Assembly (NCBI GenBank): GCA_902526405.1
Contig: CABZKL010000001.1
Location: forward strand, 62,001 to 126,000
Length of the DNA: 64,000 bases
Direction: 5' to 3'
Source of the DNA: an uncultured Pelagibacteraceae bacterium
Lineage (GTDB): Bacteria > Pseudomonadota > Alphaproteobacteria > Pelagibacterales > Pelagibacteraceae
The translations under genes and the position numbers were made by a program. Positions 20,092 to 29,653 of the stretch are shown piece by piece. The notes beneath the pieces are model-generated. The model searched no databases. It was not told where the DNA came from and saw only the letters and a list, made by a program, of their open reading frames with translations. The first letter of the stretch is position 1, and every line of letters begins with the position of its first letter.

Positions 20092-21504
20092 TTATTTCCT
20101 TTTGTGTCTTCTAAATGAAAATTTTTTAGGTCTTTGTCTTTTTTTAAATTTTTTTCTTCCTTTAAAAGAGGATCTGTTATCTTCTTTTTCAACTACATTA
20201 TCTGTTTTTTTACCAAAATATTTAGGATTATTGGTAAACCCAAAAAATTTTTTTTTTTCTTTAAATTTTAATTTTTTATTTTTATCTTTTTTAAAAAATT
20301 TCTTTTTTTCTTTGAAGTTACTCCTCTTATTATCCTTAAATTTTCCTTTTTTGTTAAATGAACCCTTACCTTTTTTATGTTTTCTAAAACTTTTTTTAGG
20401 GCTTTTTTTTGGTGGCTTAAAATTAGGATCTATTAATTTACTTATAGCATTCCACATCGGTCGATCACTTGGTGTTAAAAAGGTTAAAGCTGATCCTTCT
20501 TTACCAGCTCTACCGGTTCGTCCTATTCGATGAATATAATCCTCAGGAACTTGTGGTAGATCGTAATTAATAACATGTTTGATAACTGGAATATCTAATC
20601 CGCGTGCAGCAACATCTGTTGCTACTAGTATTCTATTATTGCCATCTCTAAATCCTTTTATTACTCGTTCTCTTTTGCTTTGTCTTAAGTTCCCGTGAAT
20701 AGCATCTGCCTTATGGCCATCGTATTTTAAACGTTTAACAATTTTATCTGCCCCATGTTTTGTTCTAACAAAAACCAAAATTGAACCATTCCTCTCAACT
20801 AATTGATTAATTAGTTCGTGATATTTTTTGTCTTGATTAACTTGAAAAGTTTCTTGCTTAATTTTATCGATAGGAGTGGATATTGATCCAACAGAAATTC
20901 GTTCAGGATTTTTAAGATATTTTTGAGATATTTTTAAAATATCATTGGGCAAAGTAGCTGAAAACAATAACGTTTGATGGTTTTTTGGAACAAATTTTAA
21001 AATTAACTCAATTTGTGGAGTAAAACCCATGTCTAACATTCGATCTGTTTCATCAAGAACTAAGTAGTTAACCCTTGAGAGATCTAAACTTTTTCTTTTT
21101 AAATGATCGTTTATTCTTCCAGGTGTTCCAACTATTATTCTTGCTCTCTTATTTAATTTTCGAAGCTGTTTTTGCATGCTCTCACCACCAATTAGTAATG
21201 CGTTGCCTATTCCAATTTCTCTTACATTTAATTTAAGCACAGTTTGCATTACTTGAGACGCTAGCTCTCTAGTAGGACATACAATTAGCGCCATAGATTT
21301 CTTGTCTAAAATTAATTTATTGAGCATTGGAATTGTAAAAGCTAATGTTTTACCAGTCCCAGTTTGAGCAGTCCCTAAAATATCTCTACCCTCAAGACTT
21401 ATTGGAATTGATTGACTTTGAATTGGGGTAGGAATTTTAAAATCAGCAAATTGAATTGATTTTTTAAGTTTTTTTTCTATTAAAAGTTCATTAAAATTGT
21501 TCAT
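20092..21504 (-). CDS. DEAD-box RNA helicase (RhlE-like) with Lys/Phe-rich C-terminal tail
   Basis: AQTGTGKT, DETDRMLD, SAT, HRIGRTGRAG; about 100-residue KF-rich basic tail. Confidence 0.95.
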   Translation of the reverse strand: MNNFNELLIEKKLKKSIQFADFKIPTPIQSQSIPISLEGRDILGTAQTGTGKTLAFTIPMLNKLILDKKSMALIVCPTRELASQVMQTVLKLNVREIGIGNALLIGGESMQKQLRKLNKRARIIVGTPGRINDHLKRKSLDLSRVNYLVLDETDRMLDMGFTPQIELILKFVPKNHQTLLFSATLPNDILKISQKYLKNPERISVGSISTPIDKIKQETFQVNQDKKYHELINQLVERNGSILVFVRTKHGADKIVKRLKYDGHKADAIHGNLRQSKRERVIKGFRDGNNRILVATDVAARGLDIPVIKHVINYDLPQVPEDYIHRIGRTGRAGKEGSALTFLTPSDRPMWNAISKLIDPNFKPPKKSPKKSFRKHKKGKGSFNKKGKFKDNKRSNFKEKKKFFKKDKNKKLKFKEKKKFFGFTNNPKYFGKKTDNVVEKEDNRSSFKGRKKFKKRQRPKKFSFRRHKRK

Positions 21505-21615
21505 TTTGGTTTATTTAAAGACTTATTCGGATCGTTATAGGATTTTGCGTCAAATACAACCAATCATTATTAATCATATTGAGAGTATATTCAAAATCAG
21601 ATAAAAAGTAAGTAA

Positions 21616-22728
21616 ATGCTCAGTTATATAATACCTTTCTTAATTTTAATTCTTGTTGTTGTTTTTATACACGAGTTTGGACATTATTATTTTGCAAGAA
21701 AATATGGAGTAGGTGTTACTGATTTTTCTATAGGTTTTGGAAAGGAGCTGTTTGGATGGAATGATAAATCAGGCACTAGGTGGAAAATATGCGCTATACC
21801 ATTGGGTGGCTATGTTAAATTTTTTGGTGATAGGAACGTATACTCTCAATCAGACCACCAAGAAATACTTGAAAAATATAACGAGGAAGAAAGAGATAAA
21901 TTATTTATTTTAAAACCGCTTTACCAAAGAGTATTAATAGTTTTTGGTGGACCTTTAGCTAATTTTTTGTTGGCTTTAGTTATATTTTTTTCAATTTATA
22001 TATTTATTGGTAAAGACTTTACACCAGCAGTTATTAATGAAGTTCAAAAAGAGAGTCCAGCTATGATGGGTGGACTTAAAAATCAAGATGTAATTTTAGA
22101 AATAGATGGAAATGAGGTCATAAGCATAATGGAAGTTTCTAAATTTATTACTATGTCAACAGGAGACTATATAGATTTCAAAGTTAAACGATCTTACGAT
22201 GAATTAATATTAAAAATTAAACCTAATATTGTGGAAGGCGAAGATGGATTAGGAAATAAAATTAATAAAAGAATGGTTGGAATAAAACTTGGTGCATATA
22301 ACAATGAGGTTAATCATGTTAAATTAGGTCCTGCTCAAGCATTATATCACGCGGCTAATGAAGTATATTATGTCAGTACCGCATCATTGAAATATATTGG
22401 TGGTATGATATTGGGAAAAGCAGACACTTCTCAACTTGGAGGTCCAATAAGAATTGCCAAAATTTCTGGACAAGTTGCAAATTTTGGAGTGTTAGCTTTT
22501 ATTAATATGATGGCCTATATTTCTATTAGTTTAGGTCTAATTAATTTATTTCCAATACCTATGCTTGATGGAGGTCATTTGATGTTTTACGCATTTGAAA
22601 AGGTTTTAGGCCGTCCTTTATCACAGAAAACCCAAGAAGCTTTTTTTCGAATCGGAATGTTTATGTTGCTATCATTGATGTTTTTCACAACCTTTAATGA
22701 TCTTAAAGATCTAGGTTTATTTAGTTAA
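21616..22728 (+). CDS. rseP: RIP metalloprotease RseP
   Basis: HEFGHYYFARKYGV, PDZ domain, NLFPIPMLDGGHL. Confidence 0.95.
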   Translation: MLSYIIPFLILILVVVFIHEFGHYYFARKYGVGVTDFSIGFGKELFGWNDKSGTRWKICAIPLGGYVKFFGDRNVYSQSDHQEILEKYNEEERDKLFILKPLYQRVLIVFGGPLANFLLALVIFFSIYIFIGKDFTPAVINEVQKESPAMMGGLKNQDVILEIDGNEVISIMEVSKFITMSTGDYIDFKVKRSYDELILKIKPNIVEGEDGLGNKINKRMVGIKLGAYNNEVNHVKLGPAQALYHAANEVYYVSTASLKYIGGMILGKADTSQLGGPIRIAKISGQVANFGVLAFINMMAYISISLGLINLFPIPMLDGGHLMFYAFEKVLGRPLSQKTQEAFFRIGMFMLLSLMFFTTFNDLKDLGLFS

Positions 22729-22883
22729 TAAAATTTTCTTAAGGTAAAAAATACAGTAAAATCAACACTTAATTTAAATTTTACTACATCTTGTGCTATA
22801 AAAGTCTTTTAACACTAAAAAAAAGCTTGATTTATCAGGGTTTATGACAAGTATAAATCTTAACCAACAAAACCGGAGCTAAA

Positions 22884-23159
22884 ATGAACAAAAAACAATT
22901 AATTGCTAAGCTTTCAGGCTCGCTAAACTTGAGCAAAGCTGATGCGGAGAGAACATTTGATACAATTACCAATACTATTTTAGATGCTTTGAAAGGCGAT
23001 GATTCAGTTAAAATCGCAGGATTTGGTACTTATAAAGTAGCTAAAAGAAAAGCTAGAGTTGGAAGAAACCCAAGAACAGGTGAGCAAATTCAGATCGCTG
23101 CTTCCCAAAAAGTAAAATTTTTACCAGCTAAAGCTTTAAAAGAAGTATTCAATAGATAA
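22884..23159 (+). CDS. HU-family DNA-binding protein
   Basis: MNKKQLIAKLSGSLNLSKADAERTFDTI ... GFGTYKVAKRKARVGRNPRTGEQI. Confidence 0.96.
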   Translation: MNKKQLIAKLSGSLNLSKADAERTFDTITNTILDALKGDDSVKIAGFGTYKVAKRKARVGRNPRTGEQIQIAASQKVKFLPAKALKEVFNR

Positions 23160-23169
23160 TAATTTTTTT

Positions 23170-23206
23170 AACAGCCCTAATGAAAAATATACACGTTAGG
23201 GCTGTT
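23170..23206 (+). terminator. Hairpin downstream of the HU gene
   Basis: AACAGCCCTAA ... TTAGGGCTGTT perfect 11-bp stem. Confidence 0.7.
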
Positions 23207-23301
23207 TCTATATGCAAATACCGCATACCCAGTTTTCCTAATCAGCGTTAGTTTAAAATTTTAATAAAAAATATAACCATATCTCTAACAGTGGAGGTCT
23301 T

Positions 23302-24603
23302 ATGACTAAATTAATAAAAAAAATATCCGCACCAATTTTAAGTTTAATAATTTTATTAAACATGAGTAGTGCGGGAATGGCAGAGACAACTGTTTCTGCT
23401 GAAGTTCAAGCTATATTCAATTCACTACTTTTTTTAATGTGTGGTTTCATGGTCATGTTCATGGCAGCAGGTTTTGCAATGCTAGAATCTGGCATGGTTA
23501 CTTCTAAAAGTGTTTCAGTAATTTGTGCAAAGAACATTGGTCTTTACTCAATTGCAGGTATCATGTTTTGGTTGTTTGGATATAACTTAGCGTATGGAAT
23601 TCCAGAAGGTGGATACATTGGAACATTTACTCCATGGTCAGATGCAAGTTCAGTAGACACTGGATATGCAGATGGTTCTGACTGGTATTTCCAAATGGTT
23701 TTCTGTGCAACAACAGTTTCAATTTGTTCAGGAGCAATGGCTGAAAGAGTAAAACTTTGGCCGTTCTTTCTTTTCGCAGCAATCTTAGCTGGAATTATTT
23801 ATCCGATTGTGATGGGTTGGCAGTGGGGTGGAGGCTGGTTAGCAGAGCTTGGCTTTTCAGATTTCGCTGGTTCAACTTTAGTACACTCTACAGGTGGTGC
23901 AGCAGCACTAGCTGGAATAATGTTACTTGGATCACGTGCTGGACGATTTGACAGTAAAGGTGAAGCAAAAGCTATGAAACCTTTTGCTGCTTCTTCAATT
24001 CCACTTGTAACAATAGGTGTATTTATCCTATGGTTAGGTTGGTTTGGATTCAATGGTGGATCTCAATTAGCTATTGGGACATTTGATGATGCAGTGGCTG
24101 TATCAGGAATCTTTATCAATACAAATCTTGCAGCTTGTGGTGGTGTAATGGCTGCAGCAACAATAACAAGATTAATGTATGGTAAAACAGATGTTGTACA
24201 AATGTTAAACGGAGCAATCGGTGGATTGGTAGCAGTAACTGCTGAACCATTAGCGCCAACACCATTAGCTGCAATTTTCATTGGAGCAATAGGTGGTTTA
24301 ATCGTTGTATTTGGAACTAAATTATTGTTCAGTTTCAAACTTGACGATGTTGTAGGTGCAATTCCAGCTCACATGTTTGCTGGAATATGGGGAACACTTG
24401 CAGTGCCACTTACAAACACTGATGCAAACTTTAGTGCACAGATAATTGGTGTACTATCAATTAACATTTTTGTATTTGTTGTGTCATACATTGTGTTCTC
24501 AATTATGAAAGCTACATTTGGAATTAGACTAAGTAAAGAAGCTGAGTCCAAAGGTACTGACGTAACAGAAACTGGTGTAATAGCATACGCAATACGAGAC
24601 TAA
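23302..24603 (+). CDS. amtB: Ammonium transporter
   Basis: Amt family: GFAMLESGMV, HSTGGAAALAG, WFGFNGGSQLA, PAHMFAGIWG. Confidence 0.95.
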   Translation: MTKLIKKISAPILSLIILLNMSSAGMAETTVSAEVQAIFNSLLFLMCGFMVMFMAAGFAMLESGMVTSKSVSVICAKNIGLYSIAGIMFWLFGYNLAYGIPEGGYIGTFTPWSDASSVDTGYADGSDWYFQMVFCATTVSICSGAMAERVKLWPFFLFAAILAGIIYPIVMGWQWGGGWLAELGFSDFAGSTLVHSTGGAAALAGIMLLGSRAGRFDSKGEAKAMKPFAASSIPLVTIGVFILWLGWFGFNGGSQLAIGTFDDAVAVSGIFINTNLAACGGVMAAATITRLMYGKTDVVQMLNGAIGGLVAVTAEPLAPTPLAAIFIGAIGGLIVVFGTKLLFSFKLDDVVGAIPAHMFAGIWGTLAVPLTNTDANFSAQIIGVLSINIFVFVVSYIVFSIMKATFGIRLSKEAESKGTDVTETGVIAYAIRD

Positions 24604-24617
24604 TTGCATGCAATATA

Positions 24618-24660
24618 GGGGCTCTTCGATCTCCATGTCGTTATCTCATTGAAGAGCTCC
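24618..24660 (+). ncRNA. Hairpin in the amtB 3' region (possible 3'-UTR-derived RNA)
   Basis: GGGGCTCTTC ... GAAGAGCTCC stem (one G-T) with a 23-nt loop, followed by a separate terminator at 24706. Confidence 0.35.
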
Positions 24661-24705
24661 TTAAAAAAAAGATTGGCTAAATATCTCTCTCTAGTTAGTT
24701 AATTT

Positions 24706-24730
24706 AAGGCCCCGAAAGGGGCCTTTTTAT
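24706..24730 (+). terminator. Rho-independent terminator downstream of amtB
   Basis: AAGGCCCC-gaaa-GGGGCCTT followed by TTTAT. Confidence 0.9.
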
Positions 24731-25195
24731 TTTGAAATACTTTTGAGTGTTTCAAGGACTTCTTTAGCATGATCTTTGACTTTAACATTCTCCCAAGCCT
24801 CAATAATTACATTTTTTTTTGTCAATTAAATAAGTAGATCTAATTGTACCCATAAATTCTCGACCCATAAATTTTTTCTTACCCCAAACTTTATATTTCT
24901 TTAATATTTTAAGATCTTTATCAGCCAAAAGGTCAAATTTAATCTTGTATTTATCTTTAAATTTTAAGTGACTGTCTAAACTATCTTTTGAAATTCCATA
25001 AACTTCACAATTTAATTTGCTAAATTTTGGTAGAAGTTTATTAAAATCATTAGTTTCAATTGTGCAACCCGGGGTATTATCTTTAGGATAGAAATATAAA
25101 ACAACATATTTACCAAAAGAATCTTTTAATGAATAATTATTTTTTGAAGTTGATACAGCTGTAAATGAAGGTGCTTTTGTATTAATCTTTAACAT
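24727..25195 (-). CDS. bcp: Peroxiredoxin, Bcp/PrxQ type, with a frameshift at an A9 tract (about 24812-24820)
   Basis: YFYPKDNTPGCTIETNDF catalytic motif; frame 1 ends as IDKKKCNY* (track end 24800), while removing one A gives IDKKNVIIEAWENVKVKDHAKEVLETLKSISK*, the expected Bcp C-terminus. Confidence 0.85.
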
Positions 25196-25240
25196 ATTTT
25201 TCTAGAATTATATTGATTTTGAGATAATTTATATAAAATT

Positions 25241-25624
25241 ATGAATATAAAATCAGCGCAGTCCTTAGTTGCAGAAGCACTGAAAGAAATAAAAACAATT
25301 GATACAGATCAGGCATTTAAAATGGTCGAGGATAATATTTGTAATCTAATTGATATTAGAGACGTGCGTGAATTAGAAAAAGAAGGTCGTATAGAGAACT
25401 CTCATCACATACCAAGAGGAATGATGGAATTTTGGTTGGATCCAAATAGTCCTTATTTTCAACAAGGTAAACTTGACCAATCAAAAGAAATGGTATTGTT
25501 TTGTGCTGGAGGGTTACGGTCAGCTCTTGCTGCAAAAACATTAAAAGATATGGGTTTTGAAAAAGTTTCACATATAGATGGTGGATTTGGAGCTTTGAGA
25601 AATAGTAAGTTTAAAATAGTTTAA
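25241..25624 (+). CDS. Rhodanese-like domain protein
   Basis: LIDIRDVRELEKEGRIENSHHIPRG, VLFCAGGLRSALAAKTL. Confidence 0.9.
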   Translation: MNIKSAQSLVAEALKEIKTIDTDQAFKMVEDNICNLIDIRDVRELEKEGRIENSHHIPRGMMEFWLDPNSPYFQQGKLDQSKEMVLFCAGGLRSALAAKTLKDMGFEKVSHIDGGFGALRNSKFKIV

Positions 25625-26199
25625 TTATTATTTAATTCTTCTAAAGCATATTCTAATCTATCTTGACCCCAGAATATTTTATTATTCACGACAAATGTCG
25701 GTGCTCCAAAAATATCTTTTTTGAAGGCTTCATTTGTAATATTTTTTAATTCATCTTTAATTTCTTGTTTTTTAATACCTTCAAAAAATTGTTTGTGATC
25801 TATACTTAAATTATCTAATAATTTAGTAATATTTTCTAAGCTGGTTAGATTTATATCATCTTGCCAATAAGCATTAAAAAAATTATTTAAATATTCTTTT
25901 TTTTTGTTCTCTTCTACAAATAAGTAGCCCCTCATAATATTAAGTGAATTGAGTGGAAATTTTGAATTCCATTTAAAATTTATTTTATTTTTTTTTGAAA
26001 TTAATTCACAATCATTTTTCATATTTTTTAATTTGAATTTATTGAAAGCTGGAGCGGTTATCTCAACTAAATTATGCAATCCACCTAATAAAATAGGTTT
26101 ATAATTAAATTTAATGCTCTTGATTTTATTAATATTTTTATAAGCTATGAAGGCATAAGGGCTTATAATATCAAAATAAAAATCTATATGATTACTCAT
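25621..26199 (-). CDS. 2-hydroxychromene-2-carboxylate isomerase/DsbA-like
   Basis: IDFYFDIISPYAFIAYKN, FGAPTFVVNNKIFWGQDRL. Confidence 0.9.
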   Translation of the reverse strand: MSNHIDFYFDIISPYAFIAYKNINKIKSIKFNYKPILLGGLHNLVEITAPAFNKFKLKNMKNDCELISKKNKINFKWNSKFPLNSLNIMRGYLFVEENKKKEYLNNFFNAYWQDDINLTSLENITKLLDNLSIDHKQFFEGIKKQEIKDELKNITNEAFKKDIFGAPTFVVNNKIFWGQDRLEYALEELNNN

Positions 26200-26683
26200 A
26201 AAGATTTATTCTTTTTGCGTAAAAAATTCTGATTATCCAATAAATAAAAATTCCAAGAGGACCGATTAAATAGGTAATTATCAATGGAATTGACAATAAA
26301 ATTTTATTAATAGAAAATTTTTGAGAGTCTTTTACTATCCATCCACCAACAAATAAATTGATAGCAATAAAATGAGTCCAGAAGATCATCAAGTATAGAG
26401 AATCTTCAAACAATCTTGATAATTCATTCAATCCTAAATATAGATTGAAATTCCCATCAAAATCGTAACCAAATAAGAATGATTTATAGAGAATAAAAAT
26501 ATAAACACCGCTCAGTATTATAAAAGGAAAAATTGAAGTCACAAAAAATCTACTTAGGTATGATTGAGGAAAAAAAATTAATATAAGCCAGAAAGGCAGA
26601 ACTCCTAAATTAATCCACATATAAAGTGTTTCAATTGTAAAATAAGTAAAAATTTGTTCGATCATATAATATATTATATTCAA
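26192..26683 (-). CDS. ABA4-like (DUF4281) membrane protein
   Basis: FWTHFIAINLFVGGWIVKDSQ ... YLIGPLGIFIYWIIR pattern of ABA4-like proteins. Confidence 0.65.
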   Translation of the reverse strand: MNIIYYMIEQIFTYFTIETLYMWINLGVLPFWLILIFFPQSYLSRFFVTSIFPFIILSGVYIFILYKSFLFGYDFDGNFNLYLGLNELSRLFEDSLYLMIFWTHFIAINLFVGGWIVKDSQKFSINKILLSIPLIITYLIGPLGIFIYWIIRIFYAKRINLYE

Positions 26684-26690
26684 TCTTACG

Positions 26691-27254
26691 ATGATTCCTA
26701 TAAGAAATAAAAAAAAAACACTTCAGGTCACTGTAGATGAGATGAGAAGTTTTGCATTTGCATATGTTGATAAATATGCTCCCTCTAAACAACAACTTAA
26801 AACCTATCTTTTAAAAAAATATATGAAACTTTCTGCAACAGACTCAAGAAAAAAGGATGTTAATAAATTAATTGATATTGTTTTGTCTGATCTTGAAAAA
26901 AATAAATTTATTAATGATCAATTCTATTCCGAAAGCAAAGCAAAAAGCATGGTTCAAAGAGGACATTCATTAAATAAAATTCGTAATTATCTTATGGGAA
27001 AAGGAATAGATAGTGAGTTTATTAAAGATACTGTAGAAAAAATTAAAGAAGATAACAGTGACCAAGATTTTTTTTCTGCAATAAAAATTTGTAAAAAAAA
27101 AAGAATTGGACCAGCAAGAACTGAAAATAATAGAACTTTATTTTACAAAAAGGATATTTCGCTTTTGGCAAGGAATGGTTTTGATTTTGAAACTTCAAAA
27201 AAGGTAATGGATATAGAAAAAGATGAATTTCTAAAAATTATAAATTTACTCTAA
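26691..27254 (+). CDS. recX: RecX-family regulatory protein
   Basis: RecX-like helical repeats (RRSxxxIxxxLxxKGI pattern: RGHSLNKIRNYLMGKGIDSEFI). Confidence 0.7.
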   Translation: MIPIRNKKKTLQVTVDEMRSFAFAYVDKYAPSKQQLKTYLLKKYMKLSATDSRKKDVNKLIDIVLSDLEKNKFINDQFYSESKAKSMVQRGHSLNKIRNYLMGKGIDSEFIKDTVEKIKEDNSDQDFFSAIKICKKKRIGPARTENNRTLFYKKDISLLARNGFDFETSKKVMDIEKDEFLKIINLL

Positions 27255-27389
27255 ATTTTTTTTGTCTTCATCTTCTACTAGTTGATTAATTTTATTTCTA
27301 ATATAATTTTTGACTAATACAAAAACTAATAAACCAAAAATAGAAACAGATACTATTATTATTAGTATAATTCTTAGCTGATCATCCAT
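27246..27389 (-). CDS. Small membrane protein (47 aa)
   Basis: MDDQLRIILIIIVSVSIFGLLVFVLVKNYIRNKINQLVEDEDKKNLE*; start overlaps the stop of the upstream IMPase gene. Confidence 0.5.
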   Translation of the reverse strand: MDDQLRIILIIIVSVSIFGLLVFVLVKNYIRNKINQLVEDEDKKNLE

Positions 27390-28153
27390 TACAATATAGT
27401 TTTGCTTTTCAATATAAGACTCGTATTTCTAAAATCAGGTTTACCATATAAAATTTCATTTCCATTAAAATCAGTAATCTTCCCACCTGCATGATTTAAA
27501 ATTGCATGACCTGCTGCTATATCCCATTCATACGCTCTTGGTTCGGCAACATAACCATCGTATTCACCTGTTGCAACCACACAAAATTTGAGAGAACTTT
27601 TCATTCTAATATTTTTCTTTACTCCTAATTCATCATATATTTTTTGTATCTCAGGTTTGATTTTATTAGAGTAAGATATAAACTTAATTGGTCCATTATT
27701 TTTTGCTATTGAACTACTAAGATTTGATGTCTTTCCATTACAAAGTTCATAAGCATTACTCTCTGCATAAGAGTAAAACATTCTCTTCTTAGCAGGTGCA
27801 TTAATTAAACCTGCAACTGGTTTATTGTCCATTATTAATCCAGCATTAATTGTAAATTCTTCTAAATTATTTATGTAATCATACGTTCCATCAATTGGAT
27901 CTATAAGCCAAAAATTCTTTAAATTTGATTTGTCTTTATTCTCTAAACTTTCCTCGGAAATGATTGGAATTTCTGGAGTTATTTTAGAAATTACTTTTGA
28001 AATAAGATTATTTACTTCTAAATCACCATTGCTAACAGGCGTATTGTCTGATTTAATTTTTTTTATTAAGCCTTTTTTTCTTAATTCGATAGCTAAATCT
28101 CCAGCAGTTAAAAAACATTTAATCAAATCCTCAACTATCTTTCTTAAATCCAT
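27389..28153 (-). CDS. Inositol monophosphatase family (CysQ-like)
   Basis: PIISEES, LIDPIDGTYDYIN, YEWDIAAGHAIL. Confidence 0.93.
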   Translation of the reverse strand: MDLRKIVEDLIKCFLTAGDLAIELRKKGLIKKIKSDNTPVSNGDLEVNNLISKVISKITPEIPIISEESLENKDKSNLKNFWLIDPIDGTYDYINNLEEFTINAGLIMDNKPVAGLINAPAKKRMFYSYAESNAYELCNGKTSNLSSSIAKNNGPIKFISYSNKIKPEIQKIYDELGVKKNIRMKSSLKFCVVATGEYDGYVAEPRAYEWDIAAGHAILNHAGGKITDFNGNEILYGKPDFRNTSLILKSKTIL

Positions 28154-28157
28154 TTTA

Positions 28158-28328
28158 TTATTTTCCTAATTTTCTAAGTTCGATATTTTTTGCATTAATT
28201 ACTTTTTTTCCAGCATTTTCAAAATTTACAGTTACTTTGTCATTTATTATAGATTGCACCTGCCCTATACCCCATTCTTTTTTGTCTGGATTAGTGACTT
28301 TGTCACCTGGTTCATAATCTAAAATCAT
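28158..28328 (-). CDS. DUF3553-like small protein (56 aa)
   Basis: [56 protein letters not shown]; below track cutoff. Confidence 0.8.
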   Translation of the reverse strand: MILDYEPGDKVTNPDKKEWGIGQVQSIINDKVTVNFENAGKKVINAKNIELRKLGK

Positions 28329-28369
28329 TTAATTTAACTTATATTGTAAATCAGTATAAATACCACCTT

Positions 28370-29488
28370 ATGAGCAAAGAAATAAACTCTTTAGGTTTTA
28401 ACAAAAAACCATCTGATACCACCATAGTTGTTGCTATGTCTGGCGGAGTAGATTCGTCCACTGTTGCAGGTATGATGAAAAAAGAGGGTTATAAAGTTAT
28501 AGGTATTACATTAAAATTGTACGATGATGGTAAAGAAGTAGCAGCTTCTAAACAATGTTGTTCAGGTCAAGATATTATGGATGCTAAACGTGTGGCTCAT
28601 AAATTAGACATTGAACATAAAATTTTATATTATCAGGATAAATTTAAACAAGGTGTAATAAATAATTTTGTTGAAAGTTATTTAAAAGGTGAAACACCTA
28701 TCCCTTGTGTGCAATGTAATCAAACAGTAAAATTTAAAGACTTATTTGAGGTAGCAAAAAATCTTAATGCAGATGCATTGGTTACTGGTCATTATGTAAA
28801 AAGTATTACAGAACAAAATACTACAAATATGTATAGAGCTATTGATCAAACTAGAGATCAAAGTTATTTTTTATTTAATACAACTAGAGAGCAATTAGAT
28901 TATTTGAGATTTCCTTTGGGTGGAATATTAAAAGATAAAACTCGAGAAATTGCCAAAAATTTAGATTTGAATGTTGCTGATAAGCCTGATAGCCAAGACA
29001 TTTGCTTTGTTCCAAATGGTGATTATGCATCAGTTATACAAAAATTTAGACCTGACTCTTTTCAAAAAGGAAATATCAAGAATTTAAATGGAGAGGTTAT
29101 AGGAGTACATGATGGAATTATTAATTTTACAATAGGTCAACGAAAAGGAATAAAGGTATCAGATATAGAGCCTCTTTATGTACTAAAAATTAATTCTGAT
29201 AGAAATGAAATAATTGTTGGACCAAAAGAGAAACTAGGGAAAAAAACGATTTCTCTAAAAAATATTAATTTACTAGCTCCGAAAACGGATCTAGAAAAAA
29301 AAATTTTTGTGAAAGTAAGATCAACAGGAGACTTGCTAGAAGCAAATATAAATTTAAAAGATAATAAAACAGGGATTGTTAATCTAAGCTTACCAGAGGA
29401 TGGCATTTCACCAGGACAAGCTTGTGTTTTTTATAACAAAGATCAATTTGGGTATAAAGTTCTTGGTGGTGGGTGGATTAAAGAATAG
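28370..29488 (+). CDS. mnmA: tRNA-specific 2-thiouridylase MnmA
   Basis: [32 protein letters not shown]. Confidence 0.95.
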   Translation: MSKEINSLGFNKKPSDTTIVVAMSGGVDSSTVAGMMKKEGYKVIGITLKLYDDGKEVAASKQCCSGQDIMDAKRVAHKLDIEHKILYYQDKFKQGVINNFVESYLKGETPIPCVQCNQTVKFKDLFEVAKNLNADALVTGHYVKSITEQNTTNMYRAIDQTRDQSYFLFNTTREQLDYLRFPLGGILKDKTREIAKNLDLNVADKPDSQDICFVPNGDYASVIQKFRPDSFQKGNIKNLNGEVIGVHDGIINFTIGQRKGIKVSDIEPLYVLKINSDRNEIIVGPKEKLGKKTISLKNINLLAPKTDLEKKIFVKVRSTGDLLEANINLKDNKTGIVNLSLPEDGISPGQACVFYNKDQFGYKVLGGGWIKE

Positions 29489-29496
29489 AAGCCTGT

Positions 29497-29580
29497 TTAC
29501 TTCTTTTTATTTTTTCTTTTAGCTCTTCTTTTTTTTGAGCCTTGTTTTCTTCGACCTCTATGTTTTTTTGGGTAACTCAT
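29497..29580 (-). CDS. Very small, highly basic protein (27 aa)
   Basis: MSYPKKHRGRRKQGSKKRRAKRKNKKK*; well-formed reading frame between mnmA and the next gene. Confidence 0.4.
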   Translation of the reverse strand: MSYPKKHRGRRKQGSKKRRAKRKNKKK

Positions 29581-29653
29581 TCAATCCTATTTTAATTATA
29601 TTGACGTTTTTCATGGGATATAGCATTGTCCTTTAAACATATCAAATTTTATT

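Noticed and set aside
20102-20533. 143-aa plus-strand ORF rich in Leu/Phe
   Set aside because: It is the complement of the Lys/Phe-rich helicase tail; composition is an artefact.
23757-24551. Several ORFs overlapping amtB on both strands
   Set aside because: They are shadows of the well-supported amtB frame, without family motifs or separate signals.
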